Below, in pieces: positions 58,368 to 64,000 of a stretch of DNA of 64,000 bases. The stretch lies in NCBI GenBank assembly GCA_034508935.3, contig CM067449.1, positions 38,286,046-38,350,045 of the forward strand, in the 5' to 3' direction. A model generated the notes under the pieces. The model was not told the origin of the DNA. It did no database searches and was given only the letters and a program-made list of their open reading frames with translations. The translations under genes and the position numbers were made by a program. Source of the stretch: Berghia stephanieae. Its lineage: Eukaryota > Mollusca > Gastropoda > Nudibranchia > Aeolidiidae. How positions within the stretch are numbered: position 1 is the first letter of the stretch; the number at the start of each line of letters is the position of its first letter.

Positions 58368-58609
58368 CAGGGGCGTGGCTATATTGGTTGATTTGGTGCC
58401 TGGCACCACATCCATCTTTTAAAAAATGGATTATAGCATTTAAAATAAAATAAAACTGAGAAATGGTAAATACCGCCTCTTACTTATTTGAGTAAGTCTT
58501 TTCTGTATATTTTTATCTTTCTTTTGTATTTACAAATATAGCATGTCTTAAGTCATTTTCTTCTGATTTTTCCGACACCACCTTGTACTTTAAGCATGCC
58601 ACGCCACTG
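58368..58609. mobile_element. hAT MITE with 8-bp target-site duplication
   Basis: Ends CAGGGGCGTGGC and GCCACGCCACTG are inverted with one mismatch in twelve. Flanks GTTATACC (58360-58367) and GTTATGCC (58610-58617) agree in seven of eight. CAG.GGCG ends and 8-bp duplications are typical of hAT (family knowledge). 242 bp, no coding capacity. Confidence 0.85.
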
Positions 58610-59395
58610 GTTATGCCTCAAAACAGAACTGAAGCACTGACACATTCAATGTGTTCTTGTGTACACGAATGTAGCGAGGTAGCTGGACATATGTATACCC
58701 GTTATTGAAAGGAACTTTACAAGATAAATTGTTATTGTTTGTGTCACATTGTTGTAGTCAGTCACCAATTAAAAATTTAGTTTTTATTGCTTATTAATGT
58801 AGTTAGTGTTCACAGCATATTCTTGTCCAATGTAATTTTCAAATGAATTTAATTGACTCAAGAAGAAAAAAATAAAGAGGAAAAAAACAACAACAAAAAC
58901 ACAAACAAACACAATGACAATAAGAAGAGTTAAGCGTTCTTCAGCTTTGTGCATTTGCGCTTAATTTTGCACTCTGTGAAATATTGGCTGTTTTTCATGT
59001 TAACATGTATGGAACTTATTCAAATTCGTATAATATTCCGCCTGGAATTCTCTCAACTTTCCAACTGTGTATTATGTCAATGTGGCTACATAATTATAAC
59101 TAATAAACTGATGGACTGCTAATCTCTGACCAGTTTAAATTGACGCTCAGTATATGTGAAATATTAGGGAGTGAAGGCAGATGGAGGTTAGGATTAAAAT
59201 CTGAAAAGTTGTGCATGATACATGCTATGCAAAGCAGATAGAGTTGCTTTTCTATTTCATAGAAAAAGAAACATTCCAGTCATAAATCCGTCTTTAACTT
59301 GCCACTAATGATGACTTTCGTCATAGGGATGAGTGAATGAATGAGAGTGAGTGATAATGCAACCACATTTTCGATTTTTTGAGAGCATATAGAAT

Positions 59396-59550
59396 AACGA
59401 AGTTGACGTCACTCAGTTCTTTGTTATTGCTCTTAGCCAACCTTTTAAATGAGTAGTACCTACTTACTAAATTACATCAATCAGACTATGAACGTTTAAG
59501 GTTACACATGGTGTGTGTTGGTACGTTATATATGTACCGACTGACGAATG
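59396..59550 (+). repeat. Duplicated segment with CRE-like site, copy 2
   Basis: AACGAAGTTGACGTCACTCA, GTTCTTTGTTATT, CAATCAGACTATGAAC, GTGTGTTGGTA and ACTGACGAATGATGTGA repeat the order seen at 13302-13480. It ends at the start of the (TA)n inverted-repeat element. Confidence 0.55.
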
Positions 59551-59582
59551 ATGTGATTTTTTTTTTGGCTAAGCGCGCAGCA

Positions 59583-59589
59583 TATATAT

Positions 59590-59658
<69 letters not shown>

Positions 59659-60163
59659 CAGTAAAGTTTGCTGCCCCAAACGTAAACAATAACAAGTTGC
59701 TAGTGATTTCCGTTAGGGACCGGAATAATTTACGCACAATATAGGTCTCCCAATTTTGTAGTTTGAGTTGTAGGCAATACACTTTCAGTATTGAAAATAT
59801 GTTTACATAAAATCTAACAGTTGCAGAAATAATAATATAAGACTAAATTATTCTGAAAATCAGGCTCCGAATAATTCTCGTTTTGTTCATACCAGCGCAA
59901 TAATTTGGTCTGGTCTAAAAATAGATAGACGTAACTTTTGATAAATTTTACCTCTTGTTCCATAAAATATCCATATCTAGACATTATTTGATGCATGATC
60001 GAGTATTTATGAATATGTGTTTCTTTTGCCACCCAACAGCCAAATTTTAAAGGTTATTTTCTTTCTATTATTTACATTGGAACGTGAGCTGTCAAGACAG
60101 GGACATGTGGTTTGCCATGTGCTTCTCGACCTTTGTTTACGTTTGGGGCAGCAAACTTTACTG

Positions 60164-60249
<86 letters not shown>
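59583..60249. mobile_element. Inverted-repeat element with (TA)n outer ends
   Basis: Each arm is a (TA)n tract of about 70-85 bases followed inward by a perfect 34-base repeat: GAACAGTAAAGTTTGCTGCC and onward (59656-59689), mirrored at 60133-60166. About 440 unrelated bases lie between. It may be an element that targets or carries TA repeats, or a segment whose ends grew by slippage. Confidence 0.75.
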
Positions 60250-60252
<3 letters not shown>

Positions 60253-60397
60253 AGTCTGACATCCGAAAGCAATTATAAGCCAGGTTTAACATTGTTGTAA
60301 TGGACAATATTTTGTGTCATTTTTTGAGATTTCCACGACAATAATGGGCCCATAATGAATTGGGTTATGTGCACGTTGGTCTGAAGTCTGAAAAAAA
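60250..60397. mobile_element. Foldback MITE, relative of 28795
   Basis: GTAAGTCTGACATCCGAAAG, TTTAACATTGTTGTAATGGA, CACGACAATAATGGGCCCAT and GTTGGTCTGAAGTCTG repeat the architecture of 28795-28936. Confidence 0.65.
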
Positions 60398-61150
60398 AAA
60401 CAAAAAAAAACCCCCAAAAAACATCAAAAGACAAAAAAAAAAAACCCACAAAAAAGCAAACAAACGAACAAAACAAAAAAAAAAAAAGATACAAATAAAA
60501 CAACAACCCCCTCCCCCCACCCCCAAATAACAAAACAAAAAGAAACAAATAAAACAAAAAACAAAACAAAATAAATCAAAACAACAAGTGGGCAGATCAA
60601 GGGAAGTTACTTCAAATAAATTACAGTAGTGGGAGAAAATTCAGAAATCAGAAAAAGAGCATGAGCAATGAGAGCGAAAACGAACTCCAACTTAAACCAT
60701 AACTCATTGTAAATAAGCAATGGCGGCAAGCATGGATTTCAGTAAACAACTTTGAAAAAATTGATATAGGCCAGTTTGCCGCCTTTGGTGTTGTAAATTG
60801 ATCAAATTCATTATTAAAAACACACACAGTCAATCATCAGAGGTTCTTCAACTCGCTCAAGTTGGTGAGGATCGAGGGCATTCTTGATTCTTGTGTTGCG
60901 TCTCAGTAAAAATATTCAAAATAATAAATTAATGCAAATAAAATGGATTGCTTTCAATTTCTCCCTCATTCCTCAAGAAAGAAAAGAGAGAAGCGAAACC
61001 CAATCCTTGTTAATTTTCATGTGGGAGTGGGGAATGCTATTTAATGATTCCTCACAATTTTGACATCGCCCTCTCCCCATTTGCAACTCATAAGAGGGGT
61101 GGGGAGGCCTTCCTTTAAGCCCCTCCAGTCAGGTTGCATCTTTCAACTTT
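60398..61150. other. A-rich stretch, no gene seen
   Basis: A/C-only low-complexity DNA at about 60390-60590; then ordinary AT-rich sequence. Confidence 0.5.
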
Positions 61151-61156
61151 CAATTA

Positions 61157-61944
61157 CAGTTCACTCTGGATAATCGCAGCACCTTTGGATCAGCGAAAAT
61201 GTCGCGATTAACCGAAGTTGCAATTAACCGAAGTTGAGTTTCCATACCCTATTGCAACATTTTACACATATATATGGTAAACTCAAACCTGTTGCACACT
61301 GTTCTTAATCCACCACAGAGTGAGCAATAAGATTGAATTAAAAACCATATGACAGCCCTGTGTAGATTTTGTCAAGCAAAAGCAGCTTTAATACCAGTCG
61401 ACGTCTTATTCGGATTGGATCACCATTCACTCTTTTCTCAAATTTGTAAGAGTCAAGTAGTTAGCCATGATGAGAGACAATAAAAGCTCTCACCAAACTC
61501 ATTGGTCACAATGCACAGTTGTCACTCCCAAAACAAAGGATATCGCTCAGTATCTCTTTACAACTGTCATTGTCTATCTGTTTTAAAGACTATTCTCACC
61601 CCCTCGCATCCTATCTAATGGCCACAGATGACATCACAACCTTATACTGCAAAGCCCCGGCCTCTTTTGTCTCTAATAGAGTGGTGACACATTACTGTAG
61701 CATTAAATCCTGCTCACTCTCGATTTTTCCATGATTTCTTCCATGATGAAATTTAATCATGATATTTTGTTAGATTGATTTCTTCAACTTACCACTTTTG
61801 AGAGCGAAAATTTATTGCGATTAACCGAAGTTTGCTTCAATTAACCAGTGACTTTTTTATATAGAATTAATTCAGTTTCTTGGGAAATGTTGCGATTAAT
61901 CGAAAGTTGCAATTAACAGAGTTGCGATTATCCGTAGTGGACTG
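61157..61944. mobile_element. Pogo/Tigger-like MITE
   Basis: CAGTTCACTCTGGATAATCGC (61157 onward) faces CAGTCCACTACGGATAATCG read from 61944 on the other strand. Inside both ends GCGATTAACCGAAGTTGCAA-like motifs repeat. CAGT...CGGATAATCG resembles pogo-group ends. TA precedes the left end, but the right flank does not give a clean TA. No transposase frame was recognised. Confidence 0.65.
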
Positions 61945-62454
61945 CAGTATTTTTAGTTTCTTCGTAGGTCTTTTGTCAGGCGTTTATTTATTCAATTTGT
62001 CAATATAATAGAAGCATTTATAAAAGGAAAAACTCTAGAAACCTTGATAGCTGATTGAAAATTTAAGATTTCATCATTTGACCATTGTTTTGGTTTTATA
62101 GCGCCATTTGTCGTCAAGTATTGAAAGGTAGAATGCAAAGCAGTCCTAAGGTTTTTTTTTTCTATTGAAGAGTAAGCTCGAAGTTGGAGGATCTTTATTT
62201 CTATTAGAGTTAGTTAGAGGTCTTAGAAAAGGTCCAACTAGAATATTTGTTTTTAGGGTTAGTTAAACGTACTACTAGTTTTAATTTTTCTCAGGGTTAC
62301 ATAATGGAATACTTGAGGTTTCCTGTAGCTTGAGGAGCTTACGGAAGACCTCTCCATAAGAGCCTAGATGATTGTTGTAATATTTTAAATTTCGCGGTCA
62401 ACTCTGCATAATCAGTTTTACACCACTGTGAATGACATTTATTATTATTAGGGT

Positions 62455-62650
62455 ACAGTCTTTGCTTAGTACCCTAAAGGTGCCGAGTTCAAATACCCGC
62501 TGCGCTTTGTGGTCTTGAGTAAGTCACCTTGCCCTAGTTCAGTTTGTGACGCTGCACTGGGGTTGATGCTTGGGTCATTCCAGTCATCCTTGGAAAAGAA
62601 CATAAAGATAAATTTCCCCTATGGGAGGAATAAAGGGAGTTTTATTTTTA
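62455..62650 (+). repeat. SINE-C copy
   Basis: CAGTCTTTGCTTAGTACCCT, GGTGCCGAGTTCAAATACCC (B box), GTGGTCTTGAGTAAGTCACC, GGGTCATTCCAGTCATCC and the tail GGAGGAATAAAGGGAGTTTT. Confidence 0.82.
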
Positions 62651-63559
62651 AAAATTTATTTTAGATTAGTTATATAACAATAAAAACCTTTATTTAATGA
62701 AAAAGTCTTTACTTCAAACTGGAAAGCAAGGAACATAGATGAATAAATATGAAGAATGAATTTTTTAAAAATTGAATGGTCTTTTAATTGCCCTAATTCT
62801 AATTTTAGATGGACTTGACTGGGAGTCTTTAAATAAAAGTGAAGATAGTCAATTACCTTTTTTTGTTTTGAAATTTAAAGGAAATTAATATAAATGATGA
62901 TCATATTTATGAAGAGCATTTCTATGGAGACACTCTAAGCTACATGGGCTCTACAATGCCTCAATATTTGCATGCTACATAAATGGAATCAAATCTCCTT
63001 TTCATGCAATAAAAGTTGTCAGTAAGGCTTCCTCATAAGCATCTGTCACTGCCTATAGCCATAAACTCATTCACTCTTGAAGTAAGTAAGGTTATGTAAA
63101 GATCCTTAGCCATGACACAATTTTTGTAATCTTGTCATTCATCCGGTCTTTGCTTTGCTCAACTTAACTTGAATTTATTATAACAAGATGCGACACTGTG
63201 TTGCTGAGCACCTATCTCACCTCTACCTCTTCATGCCTTATATCAGCAGATTGTGTATGTGAAGTTCAGTCAATTTGTTGTATCACTTTTGGTGGACAAG
63301 ACAATAACAAATAGGTATGACTGTAATAGTAACAAGCGCTCACACGTACGCACACACACACACACACACACAATTTATAAAATTTAAAAACTATGTGAAT
63401 GTGGATGTACGATCTGTTTGGATTGAACTTGTTAATACTGCTCACCCTCTAGCTGGCAAAATAAAGAGGGACATGAGACCCATTTGAAATCAATCTTTGC
63501 ATGTGATGTGGTGGACTTTCAATGTCTGGTGTATTTTATTATCTCTTTTATTCTGACAG
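62651..63559. other. AT-rich intergenic stretch; short (CA)n
   Basis: A (CA)n tract at 63352-63372. No other feature was recognised. Confidence 0.45.
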
Positions 63560-63617
63560 GTTAGTTAAAGGTGATTAAGCATCAGGTCAAGCATGGCAGA
63601 GGATATCAATGACAAAG
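63560..63617 (+). CDS. Candidate first coding exon of a plus-strand gene
   Basis: CTTTTATTCTGACAG acceptor, a short leader, then ATG at 63593 with MAEDINDK and a GT donor-like site (AAAG|GTAGAT) at 63618. A short MAE... start exon is common in animals, but eight residues identify nothing, and the donor is mediocre. Confidence 0.25.
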
Positions 63618-63740
63618 GTAGATAATACTCATAATTATAGTATGATTTTAAATATGGAAACAATTTATACCCTGAATAAAAAGAATAAAATTATTTGGTA
63701 GAAGTACGTATCCTAGTCTCTGTTTCCACTACCTTCTCAT

Positions 63741-64000
63741 CCTCATTGGACACATGAGGAACCTTATTAACGAAGACGCATGTAAAATGCTAGTTCACTC
63801 ATTGATTACCTCTAGACTTGACTATTGCAACTCCCTCCTCTACAGGTTGCCAAAAAGCTTGATTGCAAGACTGCAGCTACTCAAATAAAGCTGCTCGTAT
63901 TGTTACCAAATTGAAAAAAGTCAGATCACATCACTCCAGTCTTGCAGTTGTTGCATTGGCTTCCTGTGGAGAAGAGATTTGGTGGTTTTATTTTTCTCCT
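63741..64000 (+). pseudogene. LINE reverse transcriptase fragment, cut by the window end
   Basis: Plus-strand translation: [38 protein letters not shown], then after a one-base shift KAARIVTKLKK and after another SDHITPVLQLLHWLPVEKRF. This is the [25 protein letters not shown]...KIQ..AARIV...K..HITPVL..LHWLPV..RI block of CR1/Rex1-like LINEs. Two frame breaks are visible in 260 bases, so it is a dead copy. Confidence 0.88.

Noticed and set aside
59486-60300. Conserved FTFGAANFTVLYIYIY peptide on both strands
   Set aside because: It is the 34-base inverted repeat plus (TA)n read in two directions, not conserved coding sequence.

Overview
This is eukaryotic, AT-rich animal DNA. Its GT-AG introns, several tRNA-derived SINE families, LINE remnants, P-element, hAT, pogo-like and TTAA-type DNA transposon remains and long AAT/TA microsatellites fit a marine invertebrate. 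A deuterostome is possible, but I cannot name the species.

The one clear host gene lies on the minus strand from 55373 down to about 23331. It encodes a patatin-like lipase of the ATGL (PNPLA2)/brummer type. I could place eleven coding exons with matching splice phases: 55049-55373, 39345-39559, 35852-36031, 33991-34092, 32424-32588, 31831-31982, 30524-30641, 29363-29560, 27920-28064, 26662-26793 and 23331-23388. The product would be about 596 residues. It has the glycine-rich oxyanion loop, the GASAG nucleophile (Ser93) and the catalytic DGG aspartate (Asp334). Two things stand out. About 120 residues, carried mostly by frame-neutral exons, sit between the halves of the catalytic dyad. Exon 6 is also one base short at a homopolymer.

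Region by region. 1-8.5 kb: AT-rich DNA, possibly a long 3' UTR of a plus-strand gene ending at 247, invaded by a roughly 500-540 bp retroposon (here R530), several copies of which have clear target-site duplications. 8.5-12.5 kb: a TTAA MITE, two LINE fossils, a hAT remnant with transposase C-terminus, and a further R530 copy splitting one LINE. 13.9-15.9 kb: a 1.95-kb element with perfect 17-bp inverted ends and TTAA flanks. 16-19 kb: two copies of a composite TIR element that captured an R530 end, one of them holding a nested 342-bp retroposon (R340). 21.2-22.6 kb: exactly 22 tandem 51-bp units made from the 5' junction of a SINE. 23.3-55.4 kb: the lipase gene, whose introns hold a 396-bp tRNA-like tandem array with a head-to-head inversion, hairpins, more SINEs, microsatellites, a satellite of about 165 bp flanked by a 29-bp palindromic motif, and a decayed THAP-domain P-element transposase. 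55.4-64 kb: intergenic DNA with a GA-repeat presumptive promoter, LINE fossils, a hAT MITE, an inverted-repeat element with (TA)n ends, a pogo-like MITE, and a possible first exon of a plus-strand gene.

I saw no LTR retrotransposon, retrovirus or Polinton. All calls come from reading the sequence and were not checked by any search.
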